A stretch of DNA of 64,000 bases, taken from the NCBI RefSeq assembly GCF_017068395.1, contig NZ_CP070618.1, positions 62,001 through 126,000 of the forward strand, in the 5' to 3' direction. A model generated the notes under the pieces. That model was not told where the DNA came from. It saw only the letters and a list, made by a program, of their open reading frames with translations, and ran no database searches. The number at the start of each line of letters is the position of its first letter. Position 1 is the first letter of the stretch. Positions 30,972 through 39,378 of this stretch are shown here, one piece after another. The position numbers and the translations under genes were made by a program. This stretch comes from Rhodococcus pseudokoreensis. Its GTDB lineage: Bacteria > Actinomycetota > Actinomycetes > Mycobacteriales > Mycobacteriaceae.

Positions 30972-31108
30972 ACCCACGGGAAGCTCTGCTCCAGATTGCG
31001 GAACAGATGATCCCAATCAGGATGCTGCTTCTGACTGTGTTCTGATCTTGTTGGTCCCCGACTGGCAACCTTTGCGCACCGAAATCCACTCGACCACAAG
31101 GTGACCCT

Positions 31109-31948
31109 ATGCCCACGCTCTCACTCGATGTCTACACCAGCCCGCAACGGGACCTGCCGGCAGGTGGCTCGTTCTCCCCCACCACAGCGACCCTGGTGCT
31201 CGGGCCGACCGAGGCGATCCTGGTGGACACCGGATACACCCTCGACGACGTGCACGAAGTCGCCCGTCGCCTCGAGACCTCAGGTCGTTCGCTGACCACC
31301 ATCTACATCACCCACGCGCACCCCGACCACTACCTCGGACTCGAGTGGCTACTGACACGCTTCCCCCAGGCACGCGCAGTGGCCGTTCCCGCGGTCGCAG
31401 ACAAGATCGCACAAGAACTCGATATCACCCGCACGCGTTGGACCGCGATGTTCGACGGACTCGCACTGGACAATTCGTATATCCCGGAGCCGCTCGAGGG
31501 CACCGTACTGTCCGTCGACGGTCACGAACTGCGGATCCTCACGATCGGACAGGGCGATATCCCGCACAACACCGTCGTCCACATTCCCGCGATCGAGGCG
31601 GTCATCGCCGGCGACATCGTCTACAACGGAATCAACCCGTTTCTCGCCGCCTCCGGCCCGAACGAGTGGCAGCAGTGGATCGCCAGTATCGATGAGGTCG
31701 CTGCGTTGGCGCCCCGCATCGTCGTCGCCGGCCACAAACGCCCCGACCTCCCCGACGACGACCCGGCCGCCTCCCTCGACGGAACCCGCGCATACATCGA
31801 CGCGTTCACCGACGCCGTGAACGACAAAGACACCGCGCGAGACGTCGTCCGCCACCTGAAATCCCTATTCCCCGACTACGGAAACCCCAGCGCGCTCATC
31901 GGTTCCGCCGCAGCCGCATTCAAGAGAAGGACGAACACTCATGCCTGA
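31109..31948 (+). CDS. Metallo-beta-lactamase-fold hydrolase
   Basis: 279-aa MBL-fold protein. The metal-binding motif is THAHPDH (H69, H71, D73, H74), with HNTVVHIPAIEAVIAGD and VVAGHK supplying further ligands. Such enzymes hydrolyse thioesters, lactones or similar bonds. The start ATG follows AAGGTGACCCT. The gene overlaps the thiolase by 8 nt, so the two are translationally coupled. A truncated relative sits 2.1 kb upstream at 28975. A role in cleaving a pathway CoA-thioester or lactone is inference. Confidence 0.92.
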   Translation: MPTLSLDVYTSPQRDLPAGGSFSPTTATLVLGPTEAILVDTGYTLDDVHEVARRLETSGRSLTTIYITHAHPDHYLGLEWLLTRFPQARAVAVPAVADKIAQELDITRTRWTAMFDGLALDNSYIPEPLEGTVLSVDGHELRILTIGQGDIPHNTVVHIPAIEAVIAGDIVYNGINPFLAASGPNEWQQWIASIDEVAALAPRIVVAGHKRPDLPDDDPAASLDGTRAYIDAFTDAVNDKDTARDVVRHLKSLFPDYGNPSALIGSAAAAFKRRTNTHA

Positions 31949-33164
31949 AGCAGTCATCGTCTCGACCGCCCGCTCCCCCATCGGCCGGGCCGTCAAAGGA
32001 TCCTTGAAGGATCTACGTCCCGACGACCTCACCGCGCAAATGGTCACGGCGGCGCTGGACAAGATCCCCGCGCTGGACCGCACCCAGATCGACGACCTGA
32101 TCCTCGGCTGCGGACAGCCGGCGGGCGAAGCCGGGTACAACATGGGCCGCGTGGTCTCCATCCTCGCGGGCCTGACGGAGGTCCCCGGCACCACGGTCAA
32201 CCGGTACTGCTCCTCGAGCCTACAGACCACCCGGATGGCGTTTCACGCGATCAAAGCCGGTGAAGGCGACGTCTTCATCTCGGCCGGAGTGGAATCGGTC
32301 AGCCGCTCCATTGCCGCCGGGCGCTCGGACGGCCTGCCCGGCACCACGAACCAGCGCTTTGCCGCCGCACTCGAACGCTCCGACCGCCGCACCCAGTCCG
32401 GCGCCGACACCTGGCGCGATCCGAGCGCCGACGGACTACTGCCCGACGTCTACATCCAAATGGGGCAGACCGCCGAAAACGTCGCACAACTGAAGGGCAT
32501 CAGCCGCGCCGAGCAGGACGAGTTCGCGGTCCGCTCGCAGAACCTGACGGAGAAGTCGCAGGCCAACGGCTTCTGGGACCGGGAAATCGTCCCAGTGACC
32601 CTGGCCGACGGCACAGTGGTGAGCCGCGACGACGGCCCCCGGGCGGGCACCACCCTAGAGGCAGTGGCGCAGCTCAAGCCCGTCTTCCGGCCGGACGGCA
32701 CCGTCACCGCCGGCAACGCCTGCCCCCTCAACGACGGCGCCGCCGCTCTGGTGATCATGAGCGCCACCAAGGCCGCCGAACTCGACCTGACCCCACTCGC
32801 CCGCATCGTCTCTACCGGGGTGTCCGGGCTGTCCCCCGAAATCATGGGTCTCGGCCCAATCGAAGCGTGCCGCAAAGCGTTGGCGCTGGCAGACCTGTCC
32901 ATCGACGACATCGACCTCGTCGAGATCAACGAGGCGTTCGCCGCCCAGGTCATACCCTCCGCCCGTGAACTCGGCATCAGCATGGACAAACTCAACATCA
33001 ACGGCAGCAGCATCGCGATCGGACACCCGTTCGGCATGACCGGCGCCCGCATCGCAACCACCCTCATCAACTCCCTGCAGTACCACGACAAGCAGTTCGG
33101 CCTCGAAACCATGTGTGTCGGTGGCGGCCAGGGAATGGCGATGATCATCGAACGCCTGTCCTGA
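31941..33164 (+). CDS. Thiolase (acetyl-CoA C-acyltransferase)
   Basis: 407-aa thiolase that cleaves 3-oxoacyl-CoA with CoA. The nucleophile is C90 in NRYCSSSLQT; the second active-site His is in INGSSIAIGHPFGMTGAR and the C-terminal Cys in CVGGGQGMAM. NEAFAAQ and PVFRPDGTVTAGNACPLNDG are also standard. It is the last gene of the rightward cluster and completes beta-oxidation together with the dehydrogenase, hydratase and FadB-like proteins. A strong hairpin follows 16 nt after the stop. Confidence 0.95.
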   Translation: MPEAVIVSTARSPIGRAVKGSLKDLRPDDLTAQMVTAALDKIPALDRTQIDDLILGCGQPAGEAGYNMGRVVSILAGLTEVPGTTVNRYCSSSLQTTRMAFHAIKAGEGDVFISAGVESVSRSIAAGRSDGLPGTTNQRFAAALERSDRRTQSGADTWRDPSADGLLPDVYIQMGQTAENVAQLKGISRAEQDEFAVRSQNLTEKSQANGFWDREIVPVTLADGTVVSRDDGPRAGTTLEAVAQLKPVFRPDGTVTAGNACPLNDGAAALVIMSATKAAELDLTPLARIVSTGVSGLSPEIMGLGPIEACRKALALADLSIDDIDLVEINEAFAAQVIPSARELGISMDKLNINGSSIAIGHPFGMTGARIATTLINSLQYHDKQFGLETMCVGGGQGMAMIIERLS

Positions 33165-33180
33165 CACTGCAACCCGGAAA

Positions 33181-33219
33181 CCAAGCGGTGCGAGCGACTT
33201 CCCCTCTCGCACCGCTTGG
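33181..33219 (+). terminator. Perfect 14-bp hairpin closing the catabolic cluster
   Basis: CCAAGCGGTGCGAG (33181-33194) pairs with CTCGCACCGCTTGG (33206-33219), 11-nt loop, immediately after the thiolase. No T-run follows. It is the best terminator candidate in the window. Confidence 0.75.
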
Positions 33220-33260
33220 ACGCCTCGCCCCCGTCGAGTGGCCCGTCATCCATTACCAAT

Positions 33261-33284
33261 GGGACGTGTCGTCTTCGCAGTTCA
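33261..33284 (+). repeat. 25-bp dispersed element, copy 1
   Basis: GGGACGTGTCGTC, TTCG, CAGTTCA; the first G of the core is missing. It lies between the thiolase terminator and the decayed PLD copy, at the left border of the accessory region. Confidence 0.6.
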
Positions 33285-33380
33285 TCACTACTTACGCAGA
33301 TACGGACGGTGCAACCGATCTCAGAACTGCATCGTGCGACCCGGTCAGAGCCAATGTCGGTTCAGCACTCCCGCCCCGCG

Positions 33381-33713
33381 CTACCGTTTTTCTAGGGACC
33401 GCCTTCCACGGGCCGAGTCCGTGGCCGCACATCACCCACGCCATCCGCACGCGCGGACCCCGCCATGCCGCGATCGCCCACCTCGGCCAGGACGCCCCCC
33501 ACCCTGCTGCCGCTGCGCGCCGGCGACGTGCTCGTCGTCAACGCCTCCCACGCCATCGGTCACCTGCTGCGCAGCCGAGCCGACCTCTCCCCCATCGGTG
33601 CAGGACGCCGAACAGACCCTCGCCGACCTCGGACACCCCAATCCCCGACTCCGGGTCGACCACCGCATCGCCTCCCCCAGCTTGCGGACGGCGTTGCGCT
33701 CTGGAACCTCTGA
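33381..33713 (+). pseudogene. Decayed, internally deleted copy of the PLD-like gene
   Basis: Nucleotide similarity to 41041-42000 is very high at both ends (for example GGGACCGCCTTCCACGGG and CACCGCATCGCCTCCCCCAG), but about 615 bp from the middle, including the HxN-D-GSxN motif, are gone, with a junction at GCCTCCC-ACGCC. The ATG is lost (CTAGGG instead of CTATGGGG), one C is added in a C-run near 33494, and small deletions shift the frame near 33600 and 33695. Similarity continues about 75 bp past the stop. It cannot make a functional protein. Confidence 0.85.
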
Positions 33714-33736
33714 ACCACCGCGAGAAATAGGTGCCG

Positions 33737-33760
33737 TGACCTGCGTAACGACACGTCCCC
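33737..33760 (-). repeat. 25-bp dispersed element, copy 2
   Basis: On the minus strand GGGGACGTGTCGTT, ACG, CAGGTCA, one base shorter than the consensus. It is part of the segment duplicated with the PLD gene (compare copy 3). Confidence 0.6.
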
Positions 33761-33967
33761 GCGCGATCAGCGCACCGACATCTGTTGTTGTGCGCCGCCG
33801 ATCATCCTCCCCGAGCCGATCCCACCCTGAAAAGACGGAGCGTGGCAGCATGAGTTGCCCCAATTGACGGCCTGCCACGCTCGGACCCACAAGGCGGGTC
33901 TACCACGGGGGCAGCAATCCGGTGACCAAACCAGTGCCGTACTCCCGCGCCGGCCAGCCTACCGAAA

Positions 33968-34342
33968 TCAGCTAGGCCGGTTCGATCCAGTCCGGAACTC
34001 CGGGTGCACAAAACCCGAAAGTTCGGCCACTGCATGGTCGATCGCCACGTTCAGTTGCTCCCGCAGATCCTCCAGCTCATCGATCCGCGCCTGAACCGGT
34101 CGGCGGGAAGTCGGGTTATGCCCGTTGGCCGAATCCCAGATTCGTTGGCCAGCGATCCGGGCGCCCTCCGTCGGAGAGACCTTCCGCCCGTCAACGTCGT
34201 AGGACGGCCGCGCGGTCGGCGCCGGGTCCGCACCGTCCGGTGATTCGTTGATGCGGTCGAGCGCATCAGCCACACCCTCGATCATGTCCTTGAAATAGAC
34301 CTCTATCACAAGACCCTCCACTTGTTCACCGCTGATTCGCAT
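33968..34342 (-). CDS. Hypothetical 124-aa protein
   Basis: Predicted start ATG 34342 gives MRISGEQVEGLVIEVYFKDM; the frame is open further upstream but loses coding character. The product is polar, with a central PTARPSYDVDGRKVSPTEGA stretch and a helical C-terminal half (ARIDELEDLREQLNVAIDHA) that could form a coiled coil. No family recognised. It stands alone between the PLD remnant and a rightward truncated gene. Confidence 0.55.
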   Translation of the reverse strand: MRISGEQVEGLVIEVYFKDMIEGVADALDRINESPDGADPAPTARPSYDVDGRKVSPTEGARIAGQRIWDSANGHNPTSRRPVQARIDELEDLREQLNVAIDHAVAELSGFVHPEFRTGSNRPS

Positions 34343-34574
34343 CCCGCCCACCGCCAGAGTGAAGCATCCGATGCGCAACCAGACCATAGCCGTCGACAGC
34401 CGATGGTGCGCCGGGCCCACCGGCCCAGGCCCGCCGGCGGATCGAGACTGGATTCCGCACGACGGGCGGAGGCGATGACAGTCGGTTCCGCCCCTAGGAT
34501 CGACGACAACGACACATGACCCGCCGCTGGTGCAGCGCCAGCTCCGTCCGCCCCTCACACCGACAGGACACCCC

Positions 34575-35036
34575 ATGTTCACGTTCTTTCGTCGCAGATC
34601 CGCGACCGCCGCCGATCAGACCGAACCGCAACTGCCGAGCGGCGAACAGAGTGTGGACTCACCGGAGGCCCGCGCGCACCTGACACTGTTCGCCGGCGAC
34701 TTGACCGTCAGTGGCCCCTTCGTCGAACCGGGCAGCGACGAGTACGACCTTTGGCGGGCCGGCAAGCTCGTCCCCTGGTACATCAGCCACCACCTCGACC
34801 GTGGCCGGCATACCGGACCGAACGTCGATATCGTCTGCAATGCAGAGGAACCGGCCGTTGATATGTGGGAGCTCGGCAGGGTGTATCCGAGGTGGGATCA
34901 GACCGGTCTCGCACGGCCCGCATCGGCACGCTCGGACGAGAAGCCGACCGTCTCACGTGTCCGTCAGCGACCACGCCGCGATCAGTCGTCGATGGTCACC
35001 ACGCGGCGCGGCCTCATCACTGCGGCACAGCAGTGG
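34575..35036 (+). pseudogene. Hypothetical gene, probably truncated, running into recQ antisense
   Basis: ATG 34575 starts MFTFFRRRSATAADQTEPQL, and coding-like sequence (HLTLFAGDLTVSGPFVEPGSDEYDLWRAGKLVPWYISHH) continues to about residue 105. After that no in-frame stop occurs before 36500, deep inside the antisense strand of the helicase. I read this as a gene whose original 3' end was lost in a rearrangement. Function unknown. The quoted segment lies at residues 35-73; the end coordinate given here is simply the helicase border. Confidence 0.5.
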
Positions 35037-36785
35037 TCACCCCTGGGCGCAGTTGTCGCAGCGACCGCACCGATTGAGGCCGTCGTCGAGGTCGGGGTCG
35101 TCGAGTTGTTGTCGCAGGAACTCCATCCGGCAGCCGTGGGTGTGCTGGTAGTCGATCATCGCCTGCTGCTCGGCCTCCCGTGCGGCTTCGAGACCGTCGT
35201 ACCGTTGCGCGTCGTAGGACCAGGGTGCACCGGTGGTAATCCACCCGTTCCGGACCCGGGCGACGACACCGTCGACTTCGAGGACATTCAGGACCATCAG
35301 CAGCCGGGTGCGTCGCAGCTCGACCTTGGTCAACAGCGTCTTGAGCCGCTGGGCCCGATCTTCACTGAGGGCGTCGAGTACTTGCCTCACGATTTCCTCG
35401 CGGGGAAAGGTGAGAGATCCGAAGTAGTCCCAGATCTCGCGGTCGTCGCTCCCGGGCAGCAGGATGGCTTCCGCCCGCGGCAGGGCGCGGCCGGCGCGGC
35501 CGATGTGCTGGTAGTAGGAGATCGGGGAGGCGGGGGCACCCATGTGGACGACGAATCCGAGGTCGGGTTTGTCGAAACCCATCCCGAGCGCGGAGGTCGC
35601 GACGAGCGCTTTGACCCGGTTGTCCAGCAGATCCGCTTCCAAACGTTCGCGGTCGGCGGCGTCGGTGCGTCCGGTGTAGGCGGCGACGCGGTACCCGTGC
35701 TCGGTGAGCACCGCCGCCAGTTCGGTGGCCGCGGCGATCGTGAGGGTGTAGATGATGCCCGACCCGGGCAGCTCGTCGAGTCGCTCAGTCAGCCATGCGG
35801 TCCGGGCGGCCGTGTCGTCGAGGTGAATCACGGACAGGTGCAGCGAGGGCCGATCCAGACCGCCGCGCAGGACGACGGTGCCGGTGGTGTCGGCGCCGAC
35901 GCCGAGCTGGCTGGCGATGTCGCTGATCACCCGGTCGTTGGCGGTGGCGGTGGTCGCCAGGACCGGGACGTCGCCGCCGAGCTGGGCGAGGAGTGCGCTG
36001 ATGCCGCGGTAGGAGGGCCGGAAGTCGTGGCCCCAGTCGGACACGCAGTGCGCCTCGTCGACTACTACCAGCCCGCTGTTGGCGGCCAGGACGGGCAGGA
36101 CCTTCTCCCGGAAGCCCGGTTTGATGAGACGTTCGGGGCTGATCAGCAGCACATCGACTCGGTCGGCGTCGATGTCGGCGTGGATGGTTTTCCACTCTTT
36201 CACGTTGTCGGAGTGGATGGTCGCAGCACGGACGCCGCCGCGCTGCGCGGCGGCGACCTGGTTGCGCATCAGGGCGAGCAGCGGCGAGACGATCACCGTC
36301 GGGCCCCTCCCCTGGCTGCGCAGCAGTTGCGCGGCCAGGAAGTACACCGCGGATTTTCCCCACCCGGTCCGCTGCACCACCAGCGCGCGGCTGCGGTGCA
36401 CGACCAGTGCTTCGATCGCGGTCCATTGGTCGTCGCGCAGGCGGGCGTCCGGGCCGGCGAGCGCGCGCAGCAGCTCCTCCGCCTTGCCACGAAGTTCTGA
36501 CGGGGACGTATCGGCCACTGGGTGAGCCGGGCCGCCAGGAGAAACAGGCGGGACGGGAGTCGGTGTGACAGGAGTAAGCGGGGCGGGCAAAGCCGGTCCG
36601 AGGAGGGCAGTGATCGCCGACGCCAGATCCGGCAACAGGTCGACGGCGTCCTGCGCTGCCCGGCTCCGCGAAAGCGACCCATTGCCGGAGTAGTAGTGCG
36701 CGTGCAGGGCCAGAGCCTGGGCGGCGAGTTCTTCCGGGCTGCTCGTGTTCCGGCTGGCGTGGTGTGCCGCCTGGGCACTGACCAT
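35037..36785 (-). CDS. RecQ-family ATP-dependent DNA helicase
   Basis: 582-aa superfamily 2 helicase. After a 95-residue Pro-rich N-terminal region come RLRDDQWTAIEALV, Walker A TGWGKSAVYF, VVVDEAHCVSDWGHDFR (DEAH), LATTATA, the RecQ helicase C-terminal region with ATSALGMGFDKPDLGFV and HIGRAGR, and a C-terminal zinc module ending CGRCDNCAQG. Many homologues continue after the zinc module, so this one is short at the C-terminus. Start ATG 36785 was preferred because GAGGAGGAA lies 9 nt upstream; another ATG is 18 nt earlier. It likely unwinds DNA in recombination, repair or mobile-element conflict. Confidence 0.9.
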   Translation of the reverse strand: MVSAQAAHHASRNTSSPEELAAQALALHAHYYSGNGSLSRSRAAQDAVDLLPDLASAITALLGPALPAPLTPVTPTPVPPVSPGGPAHPVADTSPSELRGKAEELLRALAGPDARLRDDQWTAIEALVVHRSRALVVQRTGWGKSAVYFLAAQLLRSQGRGPTVIVSPLLALMRNQVAAAQRGGVRAATIHSDNVKEWKTIHADIDADRVDVLLISPERLIKPGFREKVLPVLAANSGLVVVDEAHCVSDWGHDFRPSYRGISALLAQLGGDVPVLATTATANDRVISDIASQLGVGADTTGTVVLRGGLDRPSLHLSVIHLDDTAARTAWLTERLDELPGSGIIYTLTIAAATELAAVLTEHGYRVAAYTGRTDAADRERLEADLLDNRVKALVATSALGMGFDKPDLGFVVHMGAPASPISYYQHIGRAGRALPRAEAILLPGSDDREIWDYFGSLTFPREEIVRQVLDALSEDRAQRLKTLLTKVELRRTRLLMVLNVLEVDGVVARVRNGWITTGAPWSYDAQRYDGLEAAREAEQQAMIDYQHTHGCRMEFLRQQLDDPDLDDGLNRCGRCDNCAQG

Positions 36786-37154
36786 GGGGTGATTCCTCCT
36801 CATCGGGGTAGGTCGTGCGCGCGTGGTGCATCGGACGAGCGGCGCACCGAGACATCGCTGGTGATCCCTCCCCTGTCGTATTGCCTCCGTATCACCTTAA
36901 GGGCAACGCATTCCACGCTCGCCCGCATGTGTGCGTTGTGTCAGACAGGTGGGTGTCGCGGTAGGCGACGGGTCGAGGTTGTCGCGGATGGCAGCGAGAG
37001 TGAGCGCGTCTTCGAGCACGCCGCGGGTGGGGCGACACATCAGGGGACGTGCCGTCACCGCAGGTCAGCGCGTCATTCTCGACAGCAGTTGCCGGCCGGG
37101 CGAGGTGCAGCCTCTCCTCTCGACCCGGTGCCGGTGGACCGTATCCTTGCCCCC
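36786..37154. other. Divergent intergenic region
   Basis: 369 bp between the helicase start and the rightward gene at 37155. It holds copy 5 of the dispersed element (37043-37067). TTGCCC and TAAGGT-like hexamers near 36890-36905 on the minus strand may be the helicase promoter. No additional gene supported. Confidence 0.45.
37043..37067 (+). repeat. 25-bp dispersed element, copy 5
   Basis: GGGGACGTGCCGTC, ACCG, CAGGTCA. It can be read as a GTG start (V-P-S-P-Q-V), but the frame behind it does not look like a real gene. Confidence 0.6.
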
Positions 37155-37643
37155 ATGTCCGAGCAGACCGGAGATCTCAGCGCCGATCCCGACTCGGCGC
37201 TGCCAAATCTGGCCCTCGACGACACGTGGGTGGATCCGCACACCGTCACGGTCACGGCGCGCACCGCGGCGGAGATCGCACTGCGGATCCACACCTCGAT
37301 TACCCCGTTCGACGTGCCGGCCGGACAGGGGTTCCCCGCAGCGGCCGGGGCTGCTGTCACGGTCATCGTGCACACCGTCGACGCGGCAACAGGCGGGCCA
37401 CGGTATCTGCCGCCGGCCGAGCCCGCCGAGTGGGTGCGGGCGATCTTCTCCACCGCAGGCACCGCGCACGGATACTTCCTGGGCGCCGTCGACCCGGACA
37501 CCGGCACCCACAGGCCCGGCCAGTTCGCCTACCGCCTGTACCTCGACACCGACCGGCAGGCGATTGCGGTGCCGCGGCAGGTGCTCACCTGCCCGCACTA
37601 CCTGCTCTCGGCCATCGACGGCAGAGAGCACCACGGCACCTGA
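37155..37643 (+). CDS. Hypothetical 162-aa protein
   Basis: Start ATG 37155 (MSEQTGDLSADPDSALPNLA). The soluble product has a beta-rich core, TVTVTARTAAEIALRIHTSI and YRLYLDTDRQAIAVPRQVLT, and no membrane segment or known motif. The frame is open far upstream without similarity. The composition is typical of this region. Function unknown. Confidence 0.6.
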   Translation: MSEQTGDLSADPDSALPNLALDDTWVDPHTVTVTARTAAEIALRIHTSITPFDVPAGQGFPAAAGAAVTVIVHTVDAATGGPRYLPPAEPAEWVRAIFSTAGTAHGYFLGAVDPDTGTHRPGQFAYRLYLDTDRQAIAVPRQVLTCPHYLLSAIDGREHHGT

Positions 37644-37746
37644 CCCTGCCCGTCGACGCCGAAGAACACTCTCTGCAAGCAGCCCCCGCCTACGAGGTCA
37701 TCGCACTGGACCGCCCCCTCGACGGACCTGGAACCTCCTCCGGCAG

Positions 37747-38328
37747 TCAGTAGCGGTAGCTGGAGCGGTTCTTCGGCCGGGAGACGACTTTCACGACACC
37801 CCCGACCACGATGCCGAAGAACGCGAGGACGAGGGTCATCCGCAGGAACGCCTGAAACAACTCGCCGCGAATGGAGTACTCGCTGACGATGACCGCGACC
37901 GCGGTGACGACCACCACGACCGAGGGAAGGGCACCGACCAGGAACCGGAGCCGCGATCCGCTGCTGTCGTAGGGGTCCCCGAACACGGTATCGGCGACCT
38001 TGATCGCCGGATAGAACGCGGCGGCACCGACCAGCGCACCACCGAGGCAGATGGAGGCCACCACCTGCGAGTTGGTGCTGTGCCGGCCCAGGTCGCTCAG
38101 CGCGACGGCGAGAACCCAGATCGAGGCCACCCACAGCACGGCGGCGGCGAGCGGCCACAGCCACCACCGGTCCTCGCCACCGATCTTCCAGCAGGCGGTG
38201 CGGGCGGTGAACTCGGCCACCGCCCCCACCAGCACGGCCAGCAGCAGCGTCGCCCATCCACCCCACCACCCCGCGGCGGTCCAGTTCGTCAGATGGTCAC
38301 TGACCTCCGGATAGTCGAGAAAATTCAT
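37747..38328 (-). CDS. Hypothetical membrane protein, 5 predicted TM segments
   Basis: 193-aa hydrophobic protein. Predicted helices include GGWATLLLAVLVGAVAEF, WLWPLAAAVLWVASIWVLAV, VASICLGGALVGAAAFY, LVGALPSVVVVVTAVAVIV and MTLVLAFFGIVVGGVV. It ends VSRPKNRSSYRY. ATG 38328 with AGGGGAGGAAGGCAT upstream is a strong start. No family recognised. It is first in position to the left of a group of leftward genes up to 40.8 kb, but a 147-bp gap separates it. Confidence 0.7.
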   Translation of the reverse strand: MNFLDYPEVSDHLTNWTAAGWWGGWATLLLAVLVGAVAEFTARTACWKIGGEDRWWLWPLAAAVLWVASIWVLAVALSDLGRHSTNSQVVASICLGGALVGAAAFYPAIKVADTVFGDPYDSSGSRLRFLVGALPSVVVVVTAVAVIVSEYSIRGELFQAFLRMTLVLAFFGIVVGGVVKVVSRPKNRSSYRY

Positions 38329-38475
38329 ATGCCTTCCTCCCCTTACCTTTTCAGCTCATGTCGATCGCGTGAGACGCCCCCGCGATCCCCCGTGCAAACG
38401 CCGGATGTCGCATGCCCCGGCTGCAGTGTCGGCAGCGTACCCATCAGCCCGGCACCCGGGCTGGACCTGTGGCGG

Positions 38476-39378
38476 TCACGGCCGCGGCAGGGTCCGGTAG
38501 GCGTGAGCGCGAGTGGTGATCGTGTCGGTGAGGTCGGTGACCGTGGTCGCGGCTGTCGAAGTGCTCGCCTGGGCGGCGGTGTGGGCGTGGGCCAGGCGTA
38601 CGACGTGCGCGTCCGATTCGGCGAGTTGGCGGGCACGCTCGTCGGCGACGCGGGCCGCGGTGTCGGCGGCGGCGAGGTCGGTGTCCAGGTCGGCCACGGT
38701 GTCCGCGGCCTGGCGCAGCTCCCGCGCGGCCTGCTCGATCTGGGCGTGTGCCCGGGTGTACGTCCGGCCCTCCTCGGGGGTGAGTGTCCCCGAACCGGTG
38801 CCGGCGGCCGCGGTCATCGCCTCGTGCAGTTCGGTCGCGGCGAGGACCTGGGTTCCGAGGTCCCACATGGCCGCCCGCAGGTCCAGGTCGGTGAACATCC
38901 CGTCCCGGAACGCCCGAGACCCCTTGATTCGCTCGACCGCCAGGATGGCGTCGCTCATCGGCCGCCGTAACTCCTCCGGGGCCTGCCGCAGCTGTCCGCC
39001 GAGGATCCGGGCGGGTTGCCGTTTCCGGTCGCTGCGGTCCACGAGGTGCAGTCCGCCGACCGCGGCGCCGGTCAGCAGCCACGTCACCAGCAGTGTCGTC
39101 GCGGCCTCGGGCAGGACGGCGAGGAAATCCTCGATCACCTCGTCCGACCGGGCCGGGTCGGTGGTCCCCCAGACAAGATGCAGAAAGGCCGCTCCCACAC
39201 CTCCGGCCACGAGCATCACCGCGGTGACCGCCGCGGAGACCGCCCCGACTGCGGCGACCACGCCGAGGGCGGACCCGACACCATCTGCCAGGGGTGAGGG
39301 TCGCGGCTCGGACTGGTGGAGAACGACGGTATCCCAGTGCACCTCAGACGGTGCGGGAGTTACCTTCTCGGCTGTCAT
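38476..39378 (-). CDS. Hypothetical membrane protein with C-terminal coiled coil
   Basis: 300-aa protein with two or three N-terminal hydrophobic segments (ALGVVAAVGAVSAAVTAVML; AATTLLVTWLLTGAAVGGL) and a long charged, Ala-rich C-terminal region (about 195-290; QIEQAARELRQAADTVADLD) that should form a coiled coil. The ATG 39378 overlaps the stop of the preceding frame at 39375 (ATGA). Family unknown; the layout would suit a membrane-anchored scaffold or sensor. Confidence 0.65.
   Translation of the reverse strand: MTAEKVTPAPSEVHWDTVVLHQSEPRPSPLADGVGSALGVVAAVGAVSAAVTAVMLVAGGVGAAFLHLVWGTTDPARSDEVIEDFLAVLPEAATTLLVTWLLTGAAVGGLHLVDRSDRKRQPARILGGQLRQAPEELRRPMSDAILAVERIKGSRAFRDGMFTDLDLRAAMWDLGTQVLAATELHEAMTAAAGTGSGTLTPEEGRTYTRAHAQIEQAARELRQAADTVADLDTDLAAADTAARVADERARQLAESDAHVVRLAHAHTAAQASTSTAATTVTDLTDTITTRAHAYRTLPRP

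Larger units (their letters stand above)
30585..31108. other. Intergenic region with two hairpins
   Basis: 524 bp without a supported gene. It holds the hairpins at 30849-30887 and 30934-30971. The sequence just before 31109 (CCACAAGGTGACC) supplies the ribosome binding site of the hydrolase. Only short frames without recognisable domains occur here. Confidence 0.6.

Noticed and set aside
36931..38970. 679-codon rightward frame across several genes
   Set aside because: Crosses a real gene in another frame and two leftward membrane protein genes; Arg/Pro/Ser-rich translation typical of a shadow.
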